64,000 nucleotides of DNA from Halopiger djelfimassiliensis (lineage in GTDB: Archaea > Halobacteriota > Halobacteria > Halobacteriales > Natrialbaceae). Location: contig NZ_HG315687.1 in assembly GCF_000455365.1 (NCBI RefSeq), positions 324,883 through 388,882 of the forward strand, written 5' to 3'. This document shows positions 35,239 to 44,251 of the stretch, piece after piece (the stretch's first letter is position 1; the number at the start of each line of letters is the position of its first letter). The position numbers and the translations under genes are program-made. The notes under the pieces are model-generated. The model had not been told where the DNA came from, did not search any database, and saw only the letters and a list, made by a program, of their open reading frames with translations.

Positions 35239-35602
35239 TCGCTTGTTCGTATGGCTGGGTGGTGGTCAGTTAGCGGTTCCGACTCGGCTCGGGAGCGCTC
35301 CCGTCGCCGACGCGACGGACGGTTTCGCCGCGGCCGCCCGGTGGCGGCGGCCGCGGGTCCACCGTCCCGACTTAGCTGCGGAAAACGAATCCGAACCCCG
35401 GACGCTCGCGCTGTTGCTGTTCGCCGACGCCGACACGAATCCGGGATTCGAACGTCATACTCGTTCGATGCGGAAGGAAACCCAAAAGCGTTGCGGGACG
35501 GTGACACTGCTCGCAACGCAGGCGGTCGCTCCGGAATCTGTTCTAGCACATGAAATACAACCGAACCGAAAAGATCCTGAAGCTGGTTGCCGAAACCCGA
35601 CC
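35239..35602. other. intergenic region between pheS and the DUF5518 gene
   Basis: 364 bases between divergent genes. It should hold both promoters. I see no protein or tRNA that I can support. A GGGATTCGAACGTCA stretch near 35442-35457 recalls a tRNA T-loop but does not fold. Confidence 0.45.
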
Positions 35603-36004
35603 ATGTCACCGTCCGTCACCCGCAAACGCGGATCTTCGTCCGGGTCCACCGCCGTCAACGGTCTCGTCGGCGCGCTCGTCGCGATCGTGCTGTCGTTTAT
35701 CCCCTTTTCGACGCTGCTTGGCGGACTCCTCGCGGGATATCTCGAGGGACGTGACCCGTCTTCCGGTGCGATCGCCGGTGTCGTCGCCGGAATCGTCTCC
35801 GGCCTCGCTAAGTTCGTGTTGTTCCTCACGTTCGGCGGTCTCCTCTTCGGGTTCGTCGGTGCACCGATGGGGGCGGCGCTGGGCGGGTTCTTTCTGGTCG
35901 CCGCCCTCTTTTACGTCGCCTCGACGGTCGTGTTCGCGTCCCTCGGCGGCGCGGTCGGGTCGATCTTGAACCGCGAGTTCGGCGACGACATCGGCCGCGT
36001 CTGA
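35603..36004 (+). CDS. DUF5518 membrane protein
   Basis: 133 residues starting MSPSVTRKRGSSSG. Three to four hydrophobic helices with glycine-rich patches (STLLGGLLAGYLEGRDPSSG, then GAIAGVVAGIVSG) match the small haloarchaeal DUF5518 membrane family. Function unknown. I chose 35603 because it begins the family region; longer upstream frames lack features. Confidence 0.75.
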   Translation: MSPSVTRKRGSSSGSTAVNGLVGALVAIVLSFIPFSTLLGGLLAGYLEGRDPSSGAIAGVVAGIVSGLAKFVLFLTFGGLLFGFVGAPMGAALGGFFLVAALFYVASTVVFASLGGAVGSILNREFGDDIGRV

Positions 36005-36032
36005 CATCCACGCGACGCCCGATCGATCTCGA

Positions 36033-37385
36033 TCACCCGTTCGAGACTCGCGTCGTCTCGAGCGAGCCGGCATCGACCCAGACGAACCCCGACTGCTCGG
36101 CGGCGGCTTTCGCCTCCTGAACCGCCCCGGGGTCGAACTCGTCCTCGAACTCGATGCGGGTCTCTGCGCTTTCGGCCGCCGGCAGCTCCGGCAGGAACTC
36201 CTCGTCCTCGAGCAAGCCTTTCACGGAGACGGCTCCGCCCGCGCCGAGTGCGGCCCCGAGCGCTCGATACCGGTCGTCCTCGGTTTCCCACTCGATATCG
36301 CTGTCGAACGCGTCGTTCGATACTCGCTCCGTCTCGATCGTCCCCGAGAGCGTTCCGAACCCGTCGTCGGCCGATTCGTCGGTCCCGGTTTCTCCGCCCG
36401 TTTGCGTCGGTCGGTCGGCCCTCGAGTCGGTGCCGGACTCCGTTCGGGAACCGGTCCCGGCCGTCGTCGCCCCGTCAGCATCCGATTGCGCCGCGTCGTC
36501 GTGGACCCGCGAGACCGCCGGCGAACCGCCACACAGCTCGAACCCGTCCGCCTCCGTCGCCGGCGGTGACGTGGCCCTCGACTCCGTCGCCGACCCCGCT
36601 CCGTCGTCGACCCCGCCGGTACTCGAGTCAGCCCCGGATTCGACGCCGTCCTCCGCTTCCTCGATGAGGTCGGAGACGGCCGTCGGCGTGTGACTCCCGT
36701 CCCGCTCTCGGTTTCGGGTCCACGCCGGCCACGGTTCGTCCCCGCTTCGACCCGGGGCCGGACTCGACTCGCCCGGCACGTACGCCTCGAGCCCGTACTC
36801 GGGAAGCAGCGGCCGGTCGATCGCCCGGATTCGAGGACCGTACCGCTCGCGGAGTCGCTCGAGTTCGCGTTCGTCGATCAGGGCGGCCTGCCAGCGGTCG
36901 ACGCCGGTCGACAGCGCCACGAACTGAGCGTCGGTTCCCGAAAGCACCGACGCGTTCAGCGCCTGCAACACGGCGGGGGCGTTGTCGGTTCCGAGCGGCG
37001 TTTCAGGGTACGTCACCGACGTCTCGCGCCGGCGGCCCTCGGGATCGGTCGCCCGAAGCTCCAGTCGACGCGCTCCGGTCCGATCGATCTCGAGCGTCCA
37101 GCCGATCGACTCGAAGACGGTCGTCACCTCGCGCTCGAGATGTTCGGCGGCGTATCGCGCGGCACAGCTGATTCCGCGGTCGCTGTTTGCGATCGTCCGT
37201 CGGAGGACGGCCGTCCGATCCCGGCCGTCGGAGAGGACGTCCGCGAGGGCCGTCTCGAGCGCGACGTCGTCGGCCGCGGTCCCGGCCGGTCTGATGTCCG
37301 CTGCCGTCACGCCGAACGCGCCGAGCACGTCGGCACAGACCAGAAGCTCGTCCGTATCACGGGGCGGACGTGGAGGGCGGGGCAT
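36033..37385 (-). CDS. conserved haloarchaeal hypothetical protein with disordered centre
   Basis: 450 residues. An N-terminal domain (about 1-200) starts with VCADVLGAFGVTAADI and includes LEREVTTVFESIGWTLEI. A long S/T/D/G/E-rich linker (about 205-345) has no predicted fold. A C-terminal segment (about 345-450) has DRYRALGAALGAGGAVSVKGLL and DPGAVQEAKAAAEQSGFVWVD. I do not recognise a characterised family. It lies upstream of trpS on the same strand without close spacing. Confidence 0.78.
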   Translation of the reverse strand: MPRPPRPPRDTDELLVCADVLGAFGVTAADIRPAGTAADDVALETALADVLSDGRDRTAVLRRTIANSDRGISCAARYAAEHLEREVTTVFESIGWTLEIDRTGARRLELRATDPEGRRRETSVTYPETPLGTDNAPAVLQALNASVLSGTDAQFVALSTGVDRWQAALIDERELERLRERYGPRIRAIDRPLLPEYGLEAYVPGESSPAPGRSGDEPWPAWTRNRERDGSHTPTAVSDLIEEAEDGVESGADSSTGGVDDGAGSATESRATSPPATEADGFELCGGSPAVSRVHDDAAQSDADGATTAGTGSRTESGTDSRADRPTQTGGETGTDESADDGFGTLSGTIETERVSNDAFDSDIEWETEDDRYRALGAALGAGGAVSVKGLLEDEEFLPELPAAESAETRIEFEDEFDPGAVQEAKAAAEQSGFVWVDAGSLETTRVSNG

Positions 37386-37512
37386 CCGTCAGACACTACC
37401 ACGAACGCGCGTAAATATTTTCGTCAGACGGAGGGGCGAACGATACGCTGCCGGATTTCCGGCGCAGGCCGACGGCTCCACTCCTCGCGCGAGCGGCAAC
37501 GCGTTCGCTCGG

Positions 37513-39129
37513 TCAGCCCCGCCGCGGCGATTCGAGTTCGATGTCCGCCTCCTCGAGCAGGTCCGCGACTTCCTCGCGTTTCTCCTGGTGTTCCGCGAGG
37601 AACTCCCGCATCAGCTGGGCGGCCTGTTCCTTGCAGTCGCCACAGAGTCGCTCGCCGCCGACGCACTCGTCGTAGACGCGCTTTGCGAACTCGTCGTCGT
37701 CGCCGGCCAGCAGGTAGGCGTACAGTTCGTAGACGGGGCACTCGTCGGCGCGACCGCCCTTCTCGCGCTGTTCCTCGGCGGTTTCGCGGCCGCCGGTCGT
37801 CGCCGCTTTCACCTTGTCGTAGCCGTCCCCGGGATCGTCGAGCAGGGAGATGTGCGAGGCCGGCACCGAGGAGGACATCTTGCCGCCGGTGAGTCCGGTC
37901 ATAAAGCGGTGGTAGATCGACGACGGCGGGCGGAACCCGTAGCCGCCGTGGTCGACCTCGATCTCGCGGGCGAGTTCCGCGGCATCGTCGGGATCGATCT
38001 CGAAGGCGTCGATGTGGTTCTCGTAGACGCGTTTCTCACCGTCGATGGCGTCGATCAGCGCCTCGAACGCCTCGTCGGTCGCGCGACGGTCGAAAAAGCG
38101 GGTTCGCGGGCGGATCGGCTCCATCCCCGCCTCGTTCAACTTCGTGAGGACGGTATCGAGCGTACTCGCGTCGACTGCAAGCTCCGACAGCGGCGTCTCC
38201 TCGAGCGACTCGGCGACGTGGACACACCGCAGTCGGTCGTCGTCGAAATCGGCGGGATCGAGGCGCTCGTAGAACTCCGCGACGAGGGCGCGCTCGTCGG
38301 GCTCGAGTTCGAAGCTGGCGTACGCCCGCGAGACCTTGAAAAACCGCATCCGCTCGGCCAGATCCCGGGCCAGCCGGACGTGGGGGTCCTGATCCGGTCC
38401 GACGGGGATGACGGTGGGTTTGGGTTCCTCGAGTTGCGGGTAGAGGATGTCGGCCATCTGGGTGACGACCGACTGCATGTGCGAGACGTCGGTCTCGCCG
38501 TCGAAGCCGTAGATCGCCTGAAACTCCGAGAAGTTGGCGTCGGCCCCGAGGTCGAACGCCAGATCCTGCAGCTGTCGGTTCGTCGACTGCCGGTAGAGGG
38601 TTCCCTCGTCCGGATCGAACCCGAGCGCGAGCAGGGAAAGCAGGTAATCGCGGGCGTGTCCGTCGATCTCCTCCCAGCTCATTCCGCGGGCCGAGTTGGC
38701 CTCGAGATCGGCGATCAACGCGTAGGCGTCGGCCCCCTGCCGTTGGTGCCAGATGATCTCGTCGAAGACGAGCTTGTGGCCGATGTGGGGGTCGCCGGTA
38801 GGCATGAACCCCGACAGCACCGCCGCGGGTTCGTCGTTTTGTAACGCCCGCGCGACGGGTCGATAGTCGCGGTGGCCGAAGATGACCCCACGACGCATCA
38901 GGTAGTGTGGGTTCGGCACCTCATCGAGGACTTCGTCGAACTCCTCGATGCCGAACTCTTCGAACAGCTTGCGGTAATCGGAGACGGTCGAGGAGCCCCA
39001 CGGGTCCAGCGCGACGTCGTCGGCTCCGGCGGTTCCGCCGTCGAAACGGGGTTCCGACGCGGATGGCTCACCGCCGTCGGGCAACGGTTCCCCTGAGTCG
39101 GACTCCTCGAGTGGGTCGTCTCCGGTCAT
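37513..39129 (-). CDS. trpS: tryptophanyl-tRNA synthetase
   Basis: 538 residues. Class I enzyme that charges tRNA-Trp; archaeal/eukaryotic type. The HIGH-like motif is PTGDPHIGHKLVFDEI and the KMSKS motif is KMSSS at Lys417. An acidic N-terminal extension of about 45 residues precedes the conserved DPWGSSTVSDYRKLF start. I place the start at MTGDDPLEESDSGE (39129), since upstream in-frame sequence is not conserved in character. The AIDGEKRVYENHIDAF region is part of the conserved core. Confidence 0.94.
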   Translation of the reverse strand: MTGDDPLEESDSGEPLPDGGEPSASEPRFDGGTAGADDVALDPWGSSTVSDYRKLFEEFGIEEFDEVLDEVPNPHYLMRRGVIFGHRDYRPVARALQNDEPAAVLSGFMPTGDPHIGHKLVFDEIIWHQRQGADAYALIADLEANSARGMSWEEIDGHARDYLLSLLALGFDPDEGTLYRQSTNRQLQDLAFDLGADANFSEFQAIYGFDGETDVSHMQSVVTQMADILYPQLEEPKPTVIPVGPDQDPHVRLARDLAERMRFFKVSRAYASFELEPDERALVAEFYERLDPADFDDDRLRCVHVAESLEETPLSELAVDASTLDTVLTKLNEAGMEPIRPRTRFFDRRATDEAFEALIDAIDGEKRVYENHIDAFEIDPDDAAELAREIEVDHGGYGFRPPSSIYHRFMTGLTGGKMSSSVPASHISLLDDPGDGYDKVKAATTGGRETAEEQREKGGRADECPVYELYAYLLAGDDDEFAKRVYDECVGGERLCGDCKEQAAQLMREFLAEHQEKREEVADLLEEADIELESPRRG

Positions 39130-39226
39130 TACCACCGTTTTGGCGCTCGCGGGCGCAAAAGCCTTCGCCTTCGCGGTGCGGCCAGTTCCTGCCCGACGCG
39201 CCGGGCCGTTCGGCCGATCCGGCCCG

Positions 39227-40369
39227 CTACCGTTCGGTTCGGCTCCGATCGAGCGGCCGCGTCCCCGACCGCAGCGTCTCGAGGCGATCGGCCGGTTCCG
39301 CGCCGGCGAGCAACACGACCGCGAACACGGAGTCGCCGTCGGGACGGGGGGCATCGCCGCTCAGGATCCCCGCCGAACCGGTCGTCGACTCCAGAACCGA
39401 GCGGCCGTCGGCGATCGCTTGCCGGTTGAGCCACGCGGGCGGCCCGCCGACGACGAGCATCGCCCGGTCGGCGTTCGAGCGCTCGCACTCGAGGGTGAGC
39501 TTGCCGTGCAGGGCCTTCTGGATCGACGTCTCGACGGCGCTGATCGCCGTGCTCGTGTCGACGCTTGGCTCCGAGGAGAACAATCCGAGGCCGAATCGGG
39601 AGCCGCCGTCGTCGGTTTCGACCTGCTGGGTGCCGTAACCAAGCGTTGCGATCGCCGTTTCGCTCCCGAGAATGCGGCCGACGTCGTTGGCGTCGATGAC
39701 TGTCTCGGCCTCCGTCGACGTGTTTTCGCCGGCCGCGGCGGCGAACAAGGCCGCAACGCGCGTCGCGAACTCCCGGTTGAGTCGATCGCGCGCATCGGCG
39801 ACGGTTTCTCCGGTCCGCAGCCACGCGTCGTTGTCGAAACAGATGATCGCGTCCGCGAGCCCGTCGAGTCGCTCGAGCGATCTGATCGCGTTCTCCGCCG
39901 CGAGCGGGCGGGGGTCGCCGCCCTGGCCCGGAGCGTCAGCCGACGGTTCGAACTCGCGGTCGGCAGGTATCGTCGCGAGGACGTAGACGGGTTTGTCGTA
40001 CAGCGTCTTGAGATCCGAAACGAGCGGGGCCACCGTGCCGCCGCCGGTCGCGCCGCCGAGTCCGACGGAAACGAGAAACGCGTCCGCGACCGACGGTCGG
40101 CCGTCGTCTACCTGCCGGCTCAGTTCGTTGACGTGTTCCTCGCCGACGGTACGCCCCCGCTGGAGATTTCCGTCGAGTCCGTTTCCGACCGCCTGTCCGT
40201 ACCGATGGCGGTGTGTCTCGGGGATCGTCGAGAGCGCCGTCACGTCCTCGCCGTCGGTATCGAACGCGAAGGCGTCGCCGACGAACGAGTGGTCGTCCGG
40301 GTCGACCGCCCGGAGCGTATCGGCGATCCGACAACCCGCGCCGCCGACGCCGATCACCTCGAGGTGCAT
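39227..40369 (-). CDS. tubulin/FtsZ-like GTPase of the CetZ family
   Basis: 380 residues. The nucleotide site starts GVGGAGCRI (residues 7-15) and the tubulin signature is GLGGATGGGT (103-112). The T7-loop-like DANDVGRIL with acidic residues needed for GTP hydrolysis is present near 226-236, followed by TAIATLGYG. CetZ proteins control cell shape and rod development in haloarchaea rather than division. The C-terminal domain (about 240-380) is typical of the family. It is between trpS and endA on the same strand, about 100 bases from trpS. Confidence 0.88.
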   Translation of the reverse strand: MHLEVIGVGGAGCRIADTLRAVDPDDHSFVGDAFAFDTDGEDVTALSTIPETHRHRYGQAVGNGLDGNLQRGRTVGEEHVNELSRQVDDGRPSVADAFLVSVGLGGATGGGTVAPLVSDLKTLYDKPVYVLATIPADREFEPSADAPGQGGDPRPLAAENAIRSLERLDGLADAIICFDNDAWLRTGETVADARDRLNREFATRVAALFAAAAGENTSTEAETVIDANDVGRILGSETAIATLGYGTQQVETDDGGSRFGLGLFSSEPSVDTSTAISAVETSIQKALHGKLTLECERSNADRAMLVVGGPPAWLNRQAIADGRSVLESTTGSAGILSGDAPRPDGDSVFAVVLLAGAEPADRLETLRSGTRPLDRSRTER

Positions 40370-40422
40370 AGGTAACCGTATCGACTGTCGGGGTTTTCAC
40401 GGTTCCGTTCACGTCGGCCCGG

Positions 40423-41499
40423 TCAGGGTGTCAGCCGCTCGATCGACCACCACTCGATCCCGGCTCCGGCGTCGTCACGGCCCTGTTCGCCGAGCAGCGC
40501 GAAAACCATCGTCTTGCGAACGCCGTGGGCAAGCCGAACGTCGAGCGCGAGGTCCCGCGGTTCGAAGACGTACTCGTTCGGATGGACCCGGATCAGCAGT
40601 TCGGAGTGGCCCAGTTCGTCGACCGACTCGACGTCGGCGTAGGTGCGGAAGTCGGCACCGAACTTATACCCCGTCTTGGGAACGACGCCGCGCTCGCGGA
40701 GGGCCGTGTAGACGTGTAGCCGCCGATCGAACCGGTTGCCTTCGACGTCGCGGCCACGCTCGCGGACCGCGTCGGGATCGAGATCGATCGCTCCCCGCTC
40801 GGCGAGGTACGCCGCCTCGAGCAGCGAACACTGGATCGTCGGTCGGTCGTACTCCCGCCCCTCCAGTGGCTGTCCGTAGAACGCCCGCTCGTACAGGTCT
40901 TCCGGCGGATCCCAGACGACCACCCGGTCCGCGAGCAGGTCTGCCCCACAGTCGTCGGGCAACGGTGCATCCGACGACCCCCGGGGATCCCTGGGATTGA
41001 CGTCGAAGTAGGTGATCTCGCTTTCCTCGTCGACGACCGCGAGAACGCCGTCGGTGAGTTCGTTCGCGGGGATGTCGGTTCGTTCGCCGATAACCTGCAG
41101 TGCGTACGCGATGTCGCCGTCGCCGGGGCCTTTCCCCCGCGGGAAAACGGCGAAGTCGACGTCGCCGTCCGGCGGATCGGCGAGCCACGGGCTCGCGGCC
41201 GGCGAGAGGTAAAACCCCCGCGACCGCAGGTCCGCGTAGACGAGAAACCGGACGCCGAATTTCGTGCCCGGCTCTCGCGCCGCGAACGCCCGAAAGCCGA
41301 GTCGCTCGCCGCTCTCGTCGTCGACGACCGCCTCGAGATCGCCCCGGTAGAGCAGGTGCGCCGCCTCGACGGGTGCGAGGGCGATCTCGTTCCCCTCCAG
41401 CGGGTATCCGTAGCCCCGCGAGTCGTGATAGCGCTGGCGCGCGTCGCCGCCCACGCGAACGACGCCCGCCTCGTCGTCGAACCGCCCCTCGAGTGACAT
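40423..41499 (-). CDS. endA: tRNA-splicing endonuclease (two-repeat type)
   Basis: 358 residues. Cuts introns from pre-tRNA at bulge-helix-bulge motifs. The C-terminal catalytic repeat has Tyr287 (FRTYADV), His298 (GHSELLIRVH) and Lys329 (VRKTMVFAL), the canonical triad. An N-terminal repeat (EPGTKFGVRFLVYADLRSRG) resembles the same fold but lacks an obvious triad, as in the two-repeat enzymes that act as homodimers. The start at MSLEGRFDDEAG (41499) begins the conserved domain. Confidence 0.92.
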   Translation of the reverse strand: MSLEGRFDDEAGVVRVGGDARQRYHDSRGYGYPLEGNEIALAPVEAAHLLYRGDLEAVVDDESGERLGFRAFAAREPGTKFGVRFLVYADLRSRGFYLSPAASPWLADPPDGDVDFAVFPRGKGPGDGDIAYALQVIGERTDIPANELTDGVLAVVDEESEITYFDVNPRDPRGSSDAPLPDDCGADLLADRVVVWDPPEDLYERAFYGQPLEGREYDRPTIQCSLLEAAYLAERGAIDLDPDAVRERGRDVEGNRFDRRLHVYTALRERGVVPKTGYKFGADFRTYADVESVDELGHSELLIRVHPNEYVFEPRDLALDVRLAHGVRKTMVFALLGEQGRDDAGAGIEWWSIERLTP

Positions 41500-41549
41500 A
41501 CCCGGGGCTTGGCCGGCGGACACTAAGTGGCTGCGGATCGCAGCCGGTT

Positions 41550-42326
41550 TCAGTCGTCGCTTGCGGCGTCGGCTTCGGACGCCCCCTCGAGTATCCGTTC
41601 GCAGGCCGTATCGAGACAGCGGGTTCCGGTTCCCGTTTCGAAGGTTGGGAGGCCACAGGCACATTCGCCGTTGACGACGCCGGCCGGCATCGCGAAGCCG
41701 GTGTCGCAGTCGGGATAGTGTTCACAGCCGGCGATGAGCCCGCCGCGCCGGAGCACCCGGAGTGCGCCGTCGCAGTTCGGCTCGGGACAGTCCCACTCGC
41801 GGTCGAACGCCTCCCGGACGGCCGCGTCGAGCGACTCGCAGTCCCGGTCGAGACAGACGTTGAACGCGAGGCCGCGCTCGACCCGCATTCGGGGGAGGCC
41901 ACAGTCGCAATGACACTGGTCGTCCCGAACCGTCGCGTCCGTCGGCACGCCGTAGCTGTCGCCACAGCCGACGCAGTGGACGCCGCTCGAGCGAACGAGC
42001 GCGCCGCCGCAGTCGGGACACTCCCCGACGGGCGTCCCTGCCGCCGAGGTCGGGTAGTGGGCGAAGCCGTCCCGGTCGTGGGCGGCGAGACGAAGGGTCC
42101 GTGTGCCCTTCTTCGCGACGAGCGTGAACCCGTCGGCGCGGTCGCTCGAGACGCTGTCGGCGCGGGTGAGCCACGCGACGGGCTGGTAGCCGTCGGCGTC
42201 GTGGACGAGGACGGTGTTGTCGGGCTTGACGAGCGTCGTCACTCGGCCGCGGTACTCCGCCCGATCGTCGGCTTCGGTGATGACGGTACAGTCGCCCGCG
42301 AGCACGCGGATCGCGTCGTCGATCAT
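41550..42326 (-). CDS. zinc-finger protein with NucS-like N-terminus and topoisomerase-type C4 fingers
   Basis: 258 residues. The N-terminal 90 residues (AIRVLAGDCTVITEADDRAE, PDNTVLVHDADGYQPVAWL) resemble the non-catalytic N-terminal domain of the nuclease NucS (DUF91). The rest has three or more cysteine-rich fingers: CPDC...CVGC, CDC...CLDRDC, CPEPNC...CEHYPDC, CAC...CLDTAC, similar to topoisomerase I C4 fingers. There is no obvious NucS catalytic domain. It probably binds nucleic acid. The start at MIDDAIRVL (42326) is chosen because it begins the conserved domain. Confidence 0.82.
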   Translation of the reverse strand: MIDDAIRVLAGDCTVITEADDRAEYRGRVTTLVKPDNTVLVHDADGYQPVAWLTRADSVSSDRADGFTLVAKKGTRTLRLAAHDRDGFAHYPTSAAGTPVGECPDCGGALVRSSGVHCVGCGDSYGVPTDATVRDDQCHCDCGLPRMRVERGLAFNVCLDRDCESLDAAVREAFDREWDCPEPNCDGALRVLRRGGLIAGCEHYPDCDTGFAMPAGVVNGECACGLPTFETGTGTRCLDTACERILEGASEADAASDD

Positions 42327-42396
42327 GGGGGCGTTGGCCGCGGGATCACAGTTAAACTCGCGGGTGGCTCGTTCCCGCCGCCGGAATCCGGTCGGA

Positions 42397-42403
42397 TTTA
42401 GTA
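42397..42403 (+). promoter_or_regulatory. TATA box of the P-loop kinase gene
   Basis: TTTAGTA centred about 26 bases before the GTG at 42426. It supports a leaderless transcript starting at that GTG rather than at an upstream GTG (42405), which lies only two bases after the box. Confidence 0.55.
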
Positions 42404-42425
42404 GGTGTACCCGCGACGGATACGC

Positions 42426-42926
42426 GTGGCCCGTCCAACGCTGATCGTCTACTGTGGTCTTCCCGGCGTCGGCAAATCCGTCGCGTCCGGCTACACTGCC
42501 GACCATCTGCCGGCCGAGCGGTATCGAAGCGACGAGGTTCGAAAGCGACTGTTCCCCGATCCGTCCTACACCGACGCGGAAACTGACGCCACCTACGAGG
42601 AACTCCTCGAGCAGGCCCGGGCGAGCCTCGAGGCCGGCACGAACGTCGTCCTCGATGCCACGTTCCAGTCGAAACGCTACCGGGAGCAGGCGGCGGAGAT
42701 CGCACGGGCGACCGACGCTGCCGTCGCGTTCGTGCGCGTGACCTGCGACCTCGAGATCGTCAGAGAACGCATCGACGCCCGAACGGACACTATCAGCGAC
42801 GCCACGTTCGAGCAACACCTGCAACTGCGGGAGTCGTTCGACTCGCTCGAGCGCGAGCACCTCGTCGTTGACAACTCGGGGTCGCTCGAGGAGACCTACC
42901 GACAGATCGATCGCGCGGTTCTGTGA
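42426..42926 (+). CDS. P-loop kinase-like ATP-binding protein
   Basis: 166 residues with a GTG start. Walker A is GLPGVGKS near the N-terminus. A Walker B-like region reads TNVVLDATFQSKRYR and a lid-type segment has RTDTISDATFEQHL. It belongs to the AAA_33/zeta-toxin-like kinase group that phosphorylates small molecules, nucleosides or RNA ends; the substrate is not evident. Start choice rests on the TATA spacing. Confidence 0.85.
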   Translation: MARPTLIVYCGLPGVGKSVASGYTADHLPAERYRSDEVRKRLFPDPSYTDAETDATYEELLEQARASLEAGTNVVLDATFQSKRYREQAAEIARATDAAVAFVRVTCDLEIVRERIDARTDTISDATFEQHLQLRESFDSLEREHLVVDNSGSLEETYRQIDRAVL

Positions 42927-43037
42927 CCGCGGCCGGCGACGAACCCGACCGTCGCCACGACGGGGACATACCGCAACACACCACATCCCCGGCCGAGACC
43001 ATCGTGTCTAAGACCCCGCTCTCACGAGTGTTCCGAC

Positions 43038-44213
43038 ATGACGACGATCAAGGATAGCGTCCACGACTACATCGAACTCGGTTCGACGGCGGCGGCGCTT
43101 CTGGATACCCCACAGCTACAGCGGCTCCGCGAGGTCCGCCAGCTGAGTACCGTGCAACTCGTCTATCCGTCGGCGAACCATACCCGGTTCGAACACAGCC
43201 TCGGCGTCTATCACCTCGCCTCGAGAGCGGCCGACCGGCTCGACGTCGACGAGCCGCTTGCCGACCGGCTTCGGGCGGCGGCGCTGGTCCACGATGTCGG
43301 CCACGGCCCGTTCGGCCACCAGACCGAGGCCGCGATCGAGCGCCATCTGGGTCGCCATCACGACGAGATCGAGTGGCTGCTCACGGACAGCGAACTCGGG
43401 ACCGCTCTCGAGGAGCGCGGTCTCGACCCCGAGGCGGTCGCGGCGACGGTCGACGGTCGCGGCCCGCTCGGTGAACTCATTTCGGGATCGCTCGACGTCG
43501 ATCGGATGGACTACCTCGTCAGGGACGCCCACCACACCGGGGTCCCCTACGGGACGATCGATCATGCGCGGCTGCTGTACGCGCTCCGGATCGTCGACGG
43601 CGAACTCGCGCTCGAGGCGGGCAACGTCGCGACGGCGGAAAGCGCGCTGATCGCCCGGACGCTGATGAACGCGACCGTCTATCGCCACCACGTCTCCCGT
43701 ATCGCGGGCGCGATGCTCGACCGGGCGAGCGAGCGCGTCCTCTCGGACGGCGTCATCGACCCCGGGCGGTTCGCCCGGCTGACCGACGCCGAACTGCTCG
43801 CGACGCTTCGCGAGCACGATCCGACGGCCGATCTGGCGACGCGGCTCCGTGAACGACGGCTCTACAAGCGGGCCGTCTGGGCCCGGCGAGGGGACGTTCC
43901 CGATCGATTCCGCGGACTCGAGTACGATCGCACGCGCGCACTCGAGCGCGAGATCGCCGCGACCGCCGGCGTCGATCCGGCGACCGTCATCGTCGATAGC
44001 CCCTCCGAACCGAGTTCTCCCGAGTCCAGAGCCCGGATCGTCGTCGACGGCGAGCTCCAGCGCCTCGAAGAGCGCTCGTCGCTCGTCGCTGGGCTCGACG
44101 CCTGTACCCGCGAGATGTGGCGACTCGGCGTGTACACACCCCAAGCCGACGTCGACGCGGTCCGCGATGCGGCGGAAACGGTGCTCGAGGTGGAGAGCAC
44201 CGTTCCGGCCTGA
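43038..44213 (+). CDS. HD-domain phosphohydrolase (dGTPase/SAMHD1-like)
   Basis: 391 residues. The HD motif residues are His53 (RFEHSLGVYHLA), His85-Asp86 (LVHDVGHGPFGHQTE) and a distal Asp in SLDVDRMDYLVRDAHHTG, as in dGTP triphosphohydrolases and SAMHD1. Such enzymes cleave dNTPs to nucleosides plus triphosphate. The C-terminal part (about 260-391) is variable. It lies in a group of nucleotide-related genes. The exact substrate is not known. Confidence 0.9.
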   Translation: MTTIKDSVHDYIELGSTAAALLDTPQLQRLREVRQLSTVQLVYPSANHTRFEHSLGVYHLASRAADRLDVDEPLADRLRAAALVHDVGHGPFGHQTEAAIERHLGRHHDEIEWLLTDSELGTALEERGLDPEAVAATVDGRGPLGELISGSLDVDRMDYLVRDAHHTGVPYGTIDHARLLYALRIVDGELALEAGNVATAESALIARTLMNATVYRHHVSRIAGAMLDRASERVLSDGVIDPGRFARLTDAELLATLREHDPTADLATRLRERRLYKRAVWARRGDVPDRFRGLEYDRTRALEREIAATAGVDPATVIVDSPSEPSSPESRARIVVDGELQRLEERSSLVAGLDACTREMWRLGVYTPQADVDAVRDAAETVLEVESTVPA

Positions 44214-44251
44214 GCCGCGCCTTCTCGCCACCCACGGGGTCGTTGAAACTG

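Noticed and set aside
35436..35460. GGGATTCGAACGTCA resembles a T-loop upstream of the DUF5518 gene
   Set aside because: Stem bases do not pair on either strand and no CCA-end or D-arm partner is visible.
31928..35553. Long plus-strand frames over pheST
   Set aside because: Antisense shadows of two well-defined synthetase subunits.
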